This document shows, in pieces, positions 1 through 7,643 of a stretch of DNA of 64,000 nucleotides; positions within the stretch are counted from its first letter, which is position 1; each line of letters opens with the position of its first letter. The notes beneath the pieces are model-generated. The model had not been told where the DNA came from. It saw only the letters and a list, made by a program, of their open reading frames with translations, and made no database searches. The stretch is from an uncultured Prevotellaceae bacterium (GTDB lineage: Bacteria > Bacteroidota > Bacteroidia > Bacteroidales > Bacteroidaceae). The stretch lies in the NCBI GenBank assembly GCA_946188395.1, contig CAMHUU010000001.1, positions 62,001-126,000 on the forward strand, given 5' to 3'. A program made the position numbers and the translations under genes.

Positions 1-1
1 C

Positions 2-553
2 GAGAAGTCGGAGTGTATCATCGGCGACGGTAACGTCATTCGTGAGAATGTGGTCATCAACCGTGCTACTCATAGTGGTGGACAGACCGTTATCGGCAAC
101 GAAAACGTGCTGATGGAGGGTGCTCATATCTCGCACGACACGAAGGTGGGCAACCGCTGTGTCTTCGGCTATGGCACTAAGATTGCCGGTGACTGCGAGA
201 TAGAGGATGGTGTCATCTTCTCGTCGTCGGTCATCGAAAATGCCAAGACGCGTGTCGGACGCGGCTCGATGATTCAGGCTGGTACGACATTCTCGAAGGA
301 CGTTCCTCCCTATATCATTTGTACCAAGCATGCAGAATACGGAGGTGTGAATATGCAGGTGGCCCGTGCGCATGGCGTCGACGAGAAAATGTTGAAGCAC
401 ATTGCCAATGCCTACCGTTTGGTATTTCATGGTAAGACGGCCCTCTTCGATGCGGTGAACCAGATCGAGGAACAGGTGCCCGACGGCCCCTTCATCCGAC
501 ACATCATTGAGTTTCTCCGAAGCTCAACGACGGGCATTATCACCAAGATATAG
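2..553 (+). CDS. lpxA: UDP-N-acetylglucosamine acyltransferase LpxA, 3' part
   Basis: First committed step of lipid A synthesis: LpxA transfers a 3-hydroxyacyl chain from acyl-ACP to UDP-GlcNAc in the cytoplasm. About 183 residues are visible; the reading frame is open to the left edge, so the start lies outside the window. The visible part has left-handed beta-helix hexapeptide repeats (IGDGN, VGNRC, IEDGV) and the HISHD segment (codons 125-139), whose second His matches the catalytic His of E. coli LpxA. The DVPPY motif and the C-terminal helical region (NAYRLVF, RSSTTGI) are also typical. The family is about 255 residues long, so roughly 70 N-terminal residues are missing only because of the window boundary. 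A pectinolytic gene follows 30 bp downstream with no obvious functional link. Confidence 0.95.
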   Translation, partial: EKSECIIGDGNVIRENVVINRATHSGGQTVIGNENVLMEGAHISHDTKVGNRCVFGYGTKIAGDCEIEDGVIFSSSVIENAKTRVGRGSMIQAGTTFSKDVPPYIICTKHAEYGGVNMQVARAHGVDEKMLKHIANAYRLVFHGKTALFDAVNQIEEQVPDGPFIRHIIEFLRSSTTGIITKI

Positions 554-583
554 CGTGACGCTAAACGAACTACAAAACTGCTA

Positions 584-2716
584 ATGACTAGACTGCTAAT
601 TACAATGATGCTTACCCTGACGACCCTCGTCCTTTCGGCGCAGGGTCGCTGGGCGGGCAGAAATCTTCCCAACCATCAGAAAGACGAATTCTTCCAGACG
701 GAGGAGGCGCGACGTATTGGTGACCAGGTGCTGCTCTACCAACGAGTGACGGGCGGCTGGCCTAAGAACATCAATATGGCTACTCCGCTGAACGAAGAAC
801 AACGTGCGCAGGTGCTGAAAGACAAGGAACGCCGCGACGACTCGACGACGGACAACAGCGCTACTTCACAGCAAATCATCTTCTTGGCGCGTTTGTATCA
901 GGGTACTAAGGACGAGCGTTATAAGGAGGGATTCCTGCGTGGCGTCGAGTATTTGCTCAGCGGACAGTATGCCAATGGCGGCTGGCCCCAGTTCTGGCCC
1001 GAGATGCATGGATACCAGATTCACATCACCTACAACGACGATGCCATGGTGAATACGATGAAACTGTTGCGTGACGTCGCCCGGCAGAAAAAACCTTACG
1101 AAGGTCTCGCTGATGCTGCTTTGCGCAAGCGTTGTCAGGAGGCCTTCGACAAAGGTGTGGAGTGTATTCTGGCTACGCAGATGCGCAATGCCGACGGGGT
1201 CCTGACGGTGTGGTGCCAACAACATGACCGTGAGACGCTGGCTCCGGCTGCTGCCCGTGCCTATGAGTTGCCGTCGTATTGCTCGATGGAGAGTGCCAGC
1301 ATCGTCAAGTTGCTGATGCAGTTGAAGCATCCCGATGAGCGTGTGAAGCAGTCTGTTCATGCCGCTATGGCGTGGTTCGACAAATACAAGCTGACGGGTC
1401 TGAAGGTGGTGCGTTCGGGCATGTGGGCCAGTCCCGAGAGCGAGACGCGATTGGTGGAAGACTCGACGGCGGGTCCTCTGTGGGCGCGTTACTACGATTT
1501 GAGATACTGCGAGCCGTATGTGTGCGATCGTGACGGGTTGCCTCGTCGCCGCTTGGAGGATATCGGCCACGAACGCCGTAACGGCTATGCGTGGTTTGGA
1601 AATCGCCCTGCCGATCTTTATCCGTTGTATGAGGAATGGGTGGCCAAGAACGATCCGACTCACAAGGTTGACGTCAGCTTGACTACGAAGGGTGCCAACG
1701 AGAACGGGCTGATAGAGATGTTCCGCCAACCTGAGAAGCACATGGGCGACTTTGATGTCGTAGTGCGTGAGGGTGAGAGTATCCAGTCGGCTATTGAGAA
1801 AGCTCCGGAGCATCCGGAAAAACCTTTCAAGATTTTTATCTGTAAGGGTACCTATCGCCAGAAGGTTGTCATCGACCGCCCGAATATCGTGTTGGTAGGT
1901 GAACAGCGCGACAGCACCATCATTACACTGGCAGAAACGGAACCGACAAAAAGTGTGAAGGAGTATCGCGGACAACCTGTTCACCATGGGGTCGTCATTC
2001 TGCAGGAAGGGGCTGACGACTGCGTGATTAGCGGACTGACTATCTACAACAGTTATGGTACGACGGTGGAACCGGGCAATACGACGCACCAGATGGCGGT
2101 GTACGGGCGCGCGACGCGTACCATAATAATAAATAGCAACATTTGGGCTGACGGTAATGATGCTTTGTCGCTGTGGGCTCCCGAGAGAGGCATGTATTAT
2201 CATGCTGACTTGCAGTTGCGTTGTCTGGGTGTTGATTTTCTGTGTCCCCGAGGTTGGTGTTATGCGACGCGTTGCCAGTTGATAGGCGACGGACATGCAC
2301 TCATCTGGCACGACGGACGCGGTGACAAGGATCAGAAACTGGTTATTACCAATTCGAAGTTCGATGCGCTGAGTCCGACGGAACTGGGACGCTACCACCA
2401 CGATTCGCAGTTCTATATCATCAACTGTCAGATGACAAACCAGATTCTCGACAAAAACATTGAACATGCCTATAAGGGACGTACCGCTGAGGAAATGGCC
2501 CGGCAGGGAAAGAAACTTGACCCATGTCCTTGGGGACCGCGCATCTATTATTACGGCTGTCGTCGTGACGGCGGACACAGCGGATGGCTTAACGACAATC
2601 TGAAACAGGCACCCGGCAAACCTGAATTTCATGAAATCACGGCCCGTTGGACATTTAAGGACCGTTGGGATCCGGAGAAGCGAATCCGTGACCTATGGGA
2701 TGTGTTAGCGTATTAG
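584..2716 (+). CDS. Secreted pectate lyase (PL10) fused to pectin methylesterase (CE8)
   Basis: A 710-residue bifunctional pectin-degrading enzyme. Residues 1-19 form a signal peptide ending LVLSAQ. Residues about 30-360 match PL10 pectate lyases (GGWPKNI, NGGWPQFWP, YNDDAM, NGYAWFGN), which cleave polygalacturonate by beta-elimination. Residues about 390-700 are a right-handed beta-helix of the CE8 type, with D526 (in NDALSL, at the place of the family's QDTL) and D551 (in GVDFL, at the place of VDFIFG) as the likely catalytic pair. The logic is demethylation followed by cleavage by the same chain. The start codon sits in a small direct repeat (ACTGCTAAT at 577-585 and 592-600), so the first residues of the signal peptide come from repeat DNA. 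No clear terminator follows; a new promoter starts at 2736. Confidence 0.9.
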   Translation: MTRLLITMMLTLTTLVLSAQGRWAGRNLPNHQKDEFFQTEEARRIGDQVLLYQRVTGGWPKNINMATPLNEEQRAQVLKDKERRDDSTTDNSATSQQIIFLARLYQGTKDERYKEGFLRGVEYLLSGQYANGGWPQFWPEMHGYQIHITYNDDAMVNTMKLLRDVARQKKPYEGLADAALRKRCQEAFDKGVECILATQMRNADGVLTVWCQQHDRETLAPAAARAYELPSYCSMESASIVKLLMQLKHPDERVKQSVHAAMAWFDKYKLTGLKVVRSGMWASPESETRLVEDSTAGPLWARYYDLRYCEPYVCDRDGLPRRRLEDIGHERRNGYAWFGNRPADLYPLYEEWVAKNDPTHKVDVSLTTKGANENGLIEMFRQPEKHMGDFDVVVREGESIQSAIEKAPEHPEKPFKIFICKGTYRQKVVIDRPNIVLVGEQRDSTIITLAETEPTKSVKEYRGQPVHHGVVILQEGADDCVISGLTIYNSYGTTVEPGNTTHQMAVYGRATRTIIINSNIWADGNDALSLWAPERGMYYHADLQLRCLGVDFLCPRGWCYATRCQLIGDGHALIWHDGRGDKDQKLVITNSKFDALSPTELGRYHHDSQFYIINCQMTNQILDKNIEHAYKGRTAEEMARQGKKLDPCPWGPRIYYYGCRRDGGHSGWLNDNLKQAPGKPEFHEITARWTFKDRWDPEKRIRDLWDVLAY

Positions 2717-2735
2717 AAAAAAAATGCTTTTTCTT

Positions 2736-2766
2736 TTTGTCGTTTGCTGATATTTTCGTATCTTTG
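2736..2766 (+). promoter_or_regulatory. Bacteroidetes-type promoter of the MerR gene
   Basis: TTTG at 2736-2739 and TATCTTTG at 2759-2766, spaced 19 bp, matching the -33/-7 consensus of the Bacteroidetes primary sigma factor. The expected transcription start is only about 11 nt before the ATG at 2784. Confidence 0.75.
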
Positions 2767-2783
2767 CGGAAAATTAGATAGTT

Positions 2784-3134
2784 ATGGCACTGAATCTCAA
2801 CAAGAATTTGAAGCTGTACTACAGCATACGCGAGGTGGCAGAGATGTTTGGCGTCAATGAGAGTACGTTACGCTATTGGGAAAAGGAGTTCCCTTACTTG
2901 AAGCCGAAAAACTCAGGACCAGCCAAAATACGCCAATATCAGGAGAAGGATATTGAGCAGATTCGTCTGATCCATAACCTGGTGAAGGTGCGTGGCTTCA
3001 AGTTGGAGGCTGCCCGGAAAATCATCAATGCCAATCGCAATGGTGCTGACCGTAAGGCCGATGTGCTGACGCGCCTCATCAACATCAGCTCGGAGCTTCA
3101 GGCGCTGAAGAAGCAGATGGACTATCTTACCTAA
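2784..3134 (+). CDS. MerR-family transcriptional regulator
   Basis: A 116-residue regulator. Residues 11-80 form a MerR winged helix-turn-helix (SIREVAEMFGVNESTLRYWEKEF, quoted here as the segment from residue 13 to 35), followed by the conserved Y-x-x-x-D and I-x-x-I elements and a short coiled-coil helix (LINISSELQALKKQMDYL) for dimerisation. There is no C-terminal ligand-binding domain and no cysteine cluster, so it is not a metal sensor of the MerR/CueR type. It has its own promoter and precedes the aquaporin gene by 45 bp, so the two may be cotranscribed. The target is unknown. Confidence 0.85.
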   Translation: MALNLNKNLKLYYSIREVAEMFGVNESTLRYWEKEFPYLKPKNSGPAKIRQYQEKDIEQIRLIHNLVKVRGFKLEAARKIINANRNGADRKADVLTRLINISSELQALKKQMDYLT

Positions 3135-3179
3135 GACACGAACGACAAATTAACGTTAATCCTTTAAAACTTAAACATT

Positions 3180-3857
3180 ATGAAAAAGTATTTAGCAGAA
3201 ATGGTGGGCACGATGGTGCTCGTTCTGATGGGCTGCGGTGTAGCCGTAAGTCTGGGTTGTGATCCTGTAAACAACATTCCCGCTGTGGTGGGTACAGCTT
3301 TTGCCTTCGGCTTGGCTGTAGTCGCAATGGCTTACACCATTGGCGGCATTTCAGGTTGCCACATCAATCCCGCCATCACGCTGGGCTGCATCCTCGCTGG
3401 CCGCATGGATGCCAAAGAGGGCTGCATGTATATCTTGTTCCAGTGCATTGGTGCTTTCATCGGTTCTGCACTGCTTGCTGTATTGGTGGCTAATGTTCCT
3501 GGAATGGAGGGAACGGGTGCCAACGACCTGCAGGCTAACGTCAGCGTGCTGGGTGGTCTGCTGGCTGAGATTATTTTCACCTGTGTCTTCGTACTCGTCG
3601 TGTTGGGCGCTACTGCCAAGACGAATGGCGCTACCAACAACTTCGCTGGTCTGGCCATTGGTCTGAGCCTCGTGTTGGTTCACCTCGTCTGCATCCGCTA
3701 TACAGGAACTTCTGTGAACCCCGCACGTTCGCTGGCTCCTGCTATCTTCCAGGGTGGTACCGCATTGGCTAACCTCTGGATTTTCATCGTAGGTCCTTTC
3801 GTCGGTGGTGCTTTGGCTGCTGGCATTTGGAAGCTCATTGAGCCCGCTGAGAAATAA
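3180..3857 (+). CDS. aqpZ: Aquaporin, AqpZ-like water channel
   Basis: A 225-residue MIP-family channel with six membrane helices and two half-helix NPA motifs (N63-P64-A65 in HINPAI; N180-P181-A182 in SVNPAR). The selectivity-filter positions seen in AqpZ are all present: an aromatic residue near 43 (FAF), H168, T177 and R183. H168 and R183 have the same 15-residue spacing as H174 and R189 of E. coli AqpZ. This favours a water channel over a glycerol facilitator, because GlpF has Gly at the His position. A hairpin terminator follows at 3884. The gene name is by family resemblance. Confidence 0.9.
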   Translation: MKKYLAEMVGTMVLVLMGCGVAVSLGCDPVNNIPAVVGTAFAFGLAVVAMAYTIGGISGCHINPAITLGCILAGRMDAKEGCMYILFQCIGAFIGSALLAVLVANVPGMEGTGANDLQANVSVLGGLLAEIIFTCVFVLVVLGATAKTNGATNNFAGLAIGLSLVLVHLVCIRYTGTSVNPARSLAPAIFQGGTALANLWIFIVGPFVGGALAAGIWKLIEPAEK

Positions 3858-3883
3858 TTCTTTATCAATAAAACTTATCTGAT

Positions 3884-3917
3884 AATCCCGGTAGGAGAAA
3901 CTATCGGGATTTCTTCT
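3884..3917 (+). terminator. Rho-independent terminator after the aquaporin gene
   Basis: AATCCCGGTA (3884-3893) pairs with TATCGGGATT (3902-3911) through 10 bp with one G-U pair and an 8-nt loop, followed by a T-rich run. It separates the aquaporin from the GH2 gene. Confidence 0.7.
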
Positions 3918-3928
3918 CTGTTTCTATC

Positions 3929-6493
3929 ATGATGAAGAGTCAACGAATAATCATGACGGCTATAGCCGTGATACTGGGCTGTGTGGCCCATGCTGAAACG
4001 CTGACGCTATCGAAGGGGTGGCTGGTGCAGTCGTCGGCAAAAGTACAGTCGACGGGTGATGTGCTCTCTACGCCTGCTGTCGATGTGGCCGGGTGGTACG
4101 AGGCTACTGTGCCGTCGACATTGATGGGTGTGCTGACCACTAATGGCGTGGAACCTGAAGCACTGACAGCAGAAGACTATCAGCGAATCGACAAATGTCG
4201 TTTTGACGTCAGCTGGTGGTACCGCACGACCTTTACCCTTAAACAAAGGTCAAAGGAGCATGTGTTGCTTTCCTTCGATGGTATCAGCTATCGTGCCAAC
4301 ATCTGGCTGAATGGGCATCTTGTTGCCGACAAGGATCAAGTGGCTGGAACGTATCGACAATTTACGTTCGATGTGACGCCTTTTGTTCGCGAGGAAAATG
4401 TGTTGGCGGTGGAGGTGTTTCGTGCCCAGCTCGGTGAACCGAACATTGGTTTTGTCGACTGGAATCCTCGCCCTGCTGATGAGAGCATGGGCCTGTTTCG
4501 TGAGGTGATGGTCAAAACGTGTGGCGACGTTTCCATCAGTCATTCGTCCGTCCGCTCTCGGGTAAATACGGAGACGTTGGAAGAGGCGTGGCTGACCATT
4601 GATGCCGAACTGACCAACCATACGGGAGAAACGGTAAAGGGTATGCTTTGTGGGACCTTCGATGGACGACAGTTGACGACTCCCGTTACATTGGCTCCTC
4701 ACGAGCGGCGTCTGGTGACATTGGCTGCTGATGTTCATTATGAAAATCCCCGTCTGTGGTGGTGTCATACGTTAGGCAGTCCGGAACTTTACGACCTGCG
4801 GATGGAGTTCCAGCAGGGTGGGGTAGTGACTGATGCCGAGAATGTGCGTTTCGGCATTCGCGACATTCAGAGCCATCTGACCCCAGAGGGCTATCGTGCC
4901 TTTACGCTTAATGGACGCGATGTGCTGTTGAGGGGTGCTGGATGGACGGATGATATCTATCTGCGCGACGCTCCTGAACGGAATCGCCAGCAGTTGGAAT
5001 ATGTGCGTGATATGAATATGAATACGGTTCGCTTGGAGGGCTTCTGGGGCACATCACAGAGCCTCTACGACCTTTGCGACGAGCTGGGACTGCTGTTGCT
5101 GGCAGGCTGGAGTTGCCATTGGGAGTGGGAAGAGTATCTGGGCTCGCCCTGTGATGAACGGTATGGAGGAATCACCAGCGAGGAGAACATCCGTCTGATT
5201 AGCGAATCGTTTGCCAATCAGGTGCTTTGGCTGCGCCATCATCCCAGCATTATCGCCTGGTTTGTAGGTAGCGACCGTTTGCCCGTGCCAGATTTGGAAT
5301 GGCGTTATCGCGATTTTCTGGCTACCTGTGATGACCGTCCTATGGTCGTATCAGCCAAACAACTGGAAAGTACCATTTCCGGACTCTCGGGTTCAAAGAT
5401 GGAAGGTCCTTACGACTACGTGGCGCCTGCCTATTGGTATGATGCGAAGGCTCCCGGTGGTGCCTTTGGCTTCAATACTGAGACGGGAGTAGGTGCTCAA
5501 TTGCCTGTCAGAGAATCCTTAGAAAAAATGCTTCGCGGATCACTTTGGCCTATTGACGAGCGATGGAATATTCTGTGTACGGCATCCAGTTCCGAGATGA
5601 ACACGCTGGCCAGACTGACAGAAGTCATCAATGCCCGTTTTGGAGCGTCGAAGACCATTGCCGAGTATCTGCATCGAGCCGACTTGTTGAGCTATGAGGG
5701 TACGAAGTCGATGTTCGAGGCATTCCGCGTAAATGCAAAGCCACACTCTGACTTTCAGGTCGGAGAACGTGGTGTTGCTACGGGCATCATCCAGTGGATG
5801 TTGAATAGTGCACGCCCCAGCATCTACTGGCAGCTCTATGATTACTACCTGCAGCCCAATGCCGCCTACTATGCTGTTAAGCGAGGTAATCAGCCCGTGC
5901 AACTTATCTATGACTACCTGCGTCGGGCAGTATTTGCTGTTAACGAGACGTTGCAGCCTGTAACATTGAATGCTGCCATGCGGCTGATAGCAGGAACGAC
6001 TGACAAACAGGAAAAGGTGATGCTAACATTGAAGCCCGGTTCCATTGTGAAGGCTTTCGACGTTTCTTATGAGACTGACGCCTTCCTGTTCCTGAAGGCT
6101 ACCGATGAAACTGGCAATGAGATAGCCGTCAACGACTATTTCCTTCCCTTTGAAAGTGACCAATACGACTGGGAAAAGACAGACTGGGTCACGACACCCA
6201 TCAGCCGCTATGCGTCCTATCGTGCGCTCAACACCCTGCCTCGTGTTACCTGCCAGCTGACCTCAAAACGGGCCAATGGTCAATGTTTCGAACTGACTCT
6301 CACCAATCCTTCGTCGGCAGTTGCTTTCTTCCAGCGTCTGATGGTGAAGGATGCGACGGGCGCTTTGGTGTGTCCAGCCTATTGGTCGGATAACTATGTG
6401 ACGCTGGCTCCTGGCGAGTCGCGCACTATTACTTGTACGTTACCCACAATGGGTAAGGATGCGGAAATACATTTTGAAATAGAAGCCTTTTAA
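3929..6493 (+). CDS. GH2 exo-beta-D-glucosaminidase / beta-mannosidase-like enzyme
   Basis: An 854-residue secreted glycoside hydrolase of family 2. A signal peptide (about residues 1-22, ending VAHAE) is followed by the sugar-binding jelly-roll domain (WYRTTFTL, DGISYRANIWLNG), an Ig-like domain, a TIM barrel and C-terminal beta domains. Likely catalytic residues are D449 (FVGSDRLP) and E518 (FNTETGVG). This Asp/Glu pair, 69 residues apart, resembles exo-glucosaminidase CsxA (D469/E541) more than LacZ-type enzymes, which carry a NE motif. The expected activity is release of terminal GlcN or mannose from chitosan or N-glycans. It overlaps the next gene by one base (TAATG), so translation is coupled to a sugar deacetylase-like protein and GH20. 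Substrate is inferred. Confidence 0.8.
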   Translation: MMKSQRIIMTAIAVILGCVAHAETLTLSKGWLVQSSAKVQSTGDVLSTPAVDVAGWYEATVPSTLMGVLTTNGVEPEALTAEDYQRIDKCRFDVSWWYRTTFTLKQRSKEHVLLSFDGISYRANIWLNGHLVADKDQVAGTYRQFTFDVTPFVREENVLAVEVFRAQLGEPNIGFVDWNPRPADESMGLFREVMVKTCGDVSISHSSVRSRVNTETLEEAWLTIDAELTNHTGETVKGMLCGTFDGRQLTTPVTLAPHERRLVTLAADVHYENPRLWWCHTLGSPELYDLRMEFQQGGVVTDAENVRFGIRDIQSHLTPEGYRAFTLNGRDVLLRGAGWTDDIYLRDAPERNRQQLEYVRDMNMNTVRLEGFWGTSQSLYDLCDELGLLLLAGWSCHWEWEEYLGSPCDERYGGITSEENIRLISESFANQVLWLRHHPSIIAWFVGSDRLPVPDLEWRYRDFLATCDDRPMVVSAKQLESTISGLSGSKMEGPYDYVAPAYWYDAKAPGGAFGFNTETGVGAQLPVRESLEKMLRGSLWPIDERWNILCTASSSEMNTLARLTEVINARFGASKTIAEYLHRADLLSYEGTKSMFEAFRVNAKPHSDFQVGERGVATGIIQWMLNSARPSIYWQLYDYYLQPNAAYYAVKRGNQPVQLIYDYLRRAVFAVNETLQPVTLNAAMRLIAGTTDKQEKVMLTLKPGSIVKAFDVSYETDAFLFLKATDETGNEIAVNDYFLPFESDQYDWEKTDWVTTPISRYASYRALNTLPRVTCQLTSKRANGQCFELTLTNPSSAVAFFQRLMVKDATGALVCPAYWSDNYVTLAPGESRTITCTLPTMGKDAEIHFEIEAF

Positions 6494-7632
6494 TGATGAA
6501 CTTAAATCTTACAGCAACCATCACGATGCCCAGCCATACGCTGCGGCGACAGGTCATCGCCCTTTGCGAGAAGGTTGGCAAACCCCTGCTGAAACTCTCG
6601 ACAAAGGACTATGTGGACAATGGTCTTGGATATCTTGTCGAACAGTTTGACGGACAGGCCGGACTGGTGAATATCGAGGTTTTTAACGAATTGCAGCACA
6701 CCATCACAGGCTGGCCTGGTGGTAAACCCGATGTGGATGATTCGACGCGTCCGGAACGGGCTATGCCTTATCCCAAACGGGTTATTGTGTTCTCACCCCA
6801 TCCTGACGATGATGTCATCTCAATGGGAGGTACCATCCGTCGACTCATGCAGCAGCACCATGATGTCCACGTGGCTTACGAGACGTCGGGCAACATTGCC
6901 GTAGGCGACGAGGAGGTAAGCCGTTTTATGCACTTCATCAAGGGGTTTAATATGATTTTTACCAGTGGCTCCGACGAGGTCATCAACAACAGCTATCAGA
7001 CTGTCAGGGACTTTCTGAAAGACAAGAAACCTGGCGACGTCGACAATGAAACAGTGCTCCGACTGAAAGGACTTATCCGCAGGGGAGAGGCTCGTCTGGC
7101 TTGTGAGTATAACGGCATTGACAGCAGTCATATCCACTTCCTCGACCTGCCTTTCTATGAGAGTGGGAAGATTGAGAAGTTGCCGATGACGGAACGGGAT
7201 GTGTTACCCATTCAGCAACTATTGTCCAAGATTCAGCCGCACCAGATATTCGTTGCCGCTGACTTAGCCGATCCTCATGGCACCCATCGCAAATGTACCG
7301 ATGCTGTGTTGGCAGCTATCGATGAGGAGAAGCAGACAGGAGCTGCGTGGCTGAACGACTGTCGTGTGTGGATGTATCGCGGTGCATGGGCCGAGTGGGA
7401 TGTACCCGATATCGAGATGTGTGTGCCGATGAGTCCTGAGGAGTTACGCGAGAAGCGCAACGCCATCCTGCGTCATCAGAGCCAGATGGAGAGTGCCCCC
7501 TTTATGGGCAACGACGAACGCCTCTTCTGGCAGCGTGCTGAAGACCGCAATCGTGCTTTGGCCAAGCGCTATGACGATCTTGGACTGGCCTGCTACGAGG
7601 CTATGGAGGCTTTTGTGGAATACCACTTTTAA
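6493..7632 (+). CDS. PIG-L-type deacetylase: NagB-fusion protein lacking the deaminase domain
   Basis: A 379-residue protein. Residues about 95-330 form a PIG-L (LmbE) deacetylase domain, with metal-binding motifs S-P-H103-P-D105-D106-D and H262-G-T-H265-R. Residues 1-90 (KPLLKLSTKDYVDN, NIEVFNELQHTITGWPGGKP, TRPERAMPYPKR) match the linker that follows the glucosamine-6-phosphate deaminase domain in the roughly 660-residue Bacteroidetes NagB/PIG-L fusions. The deaminase half itself is absent, and the gene begins cleanly with tandem ATG codons. No signal peptide is visible, so it probably acts in the cytoplasm. It lies between GH2 and GH20 genes, which suggests N-deacetylation of an imported amino sugar or glycoconjugate. 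Family assignment is firm; the substrate is unknown. Confidence 0.85.
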   Translation: MMNLNLTATITMPSHTLRRQVIALCEKVGKPLLKLSTKDYVDNGLGYLVEQFDGQAGLVNIEVFNELQHTITGWPGGKPDVDDSTRPERAMPYPKRVIVFSPHPDDDVISMGGTIRRLMQQHHDVHVAYETSGNIAVGDEEVSRFMHFIKGFNMIFTSGSDEVINNSYQTVRDFLKDKKPGDVDNETVLRLKGLIRRGEARLACEYNGIDSSHIHFLDLPFYESGKIEKLPMTERDVLPIQQLLSKIQPHQIFVAADLADPHGTHRKCTDAVLAAIDEEKQTGAAWLNDCRVWMYRGAWAEWDVPDIEMCVPMSPEELREKRNAILRHQSQMESAPFMGNDERLFWQRAEDRNRALAKRYDDLGLACYEAMEAFVEYHF

Positions 7633-7643
7633 AGGTGTAAATT

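Noticed and set aside
866..2632. Long open frame (588 codons) antisense to the pectinase gene
   Set aside because: Mirror image of a real GC-biased gene; the + strand frame has recognisable PL10 and CE8 motifs while the antisense product resembles nothing.
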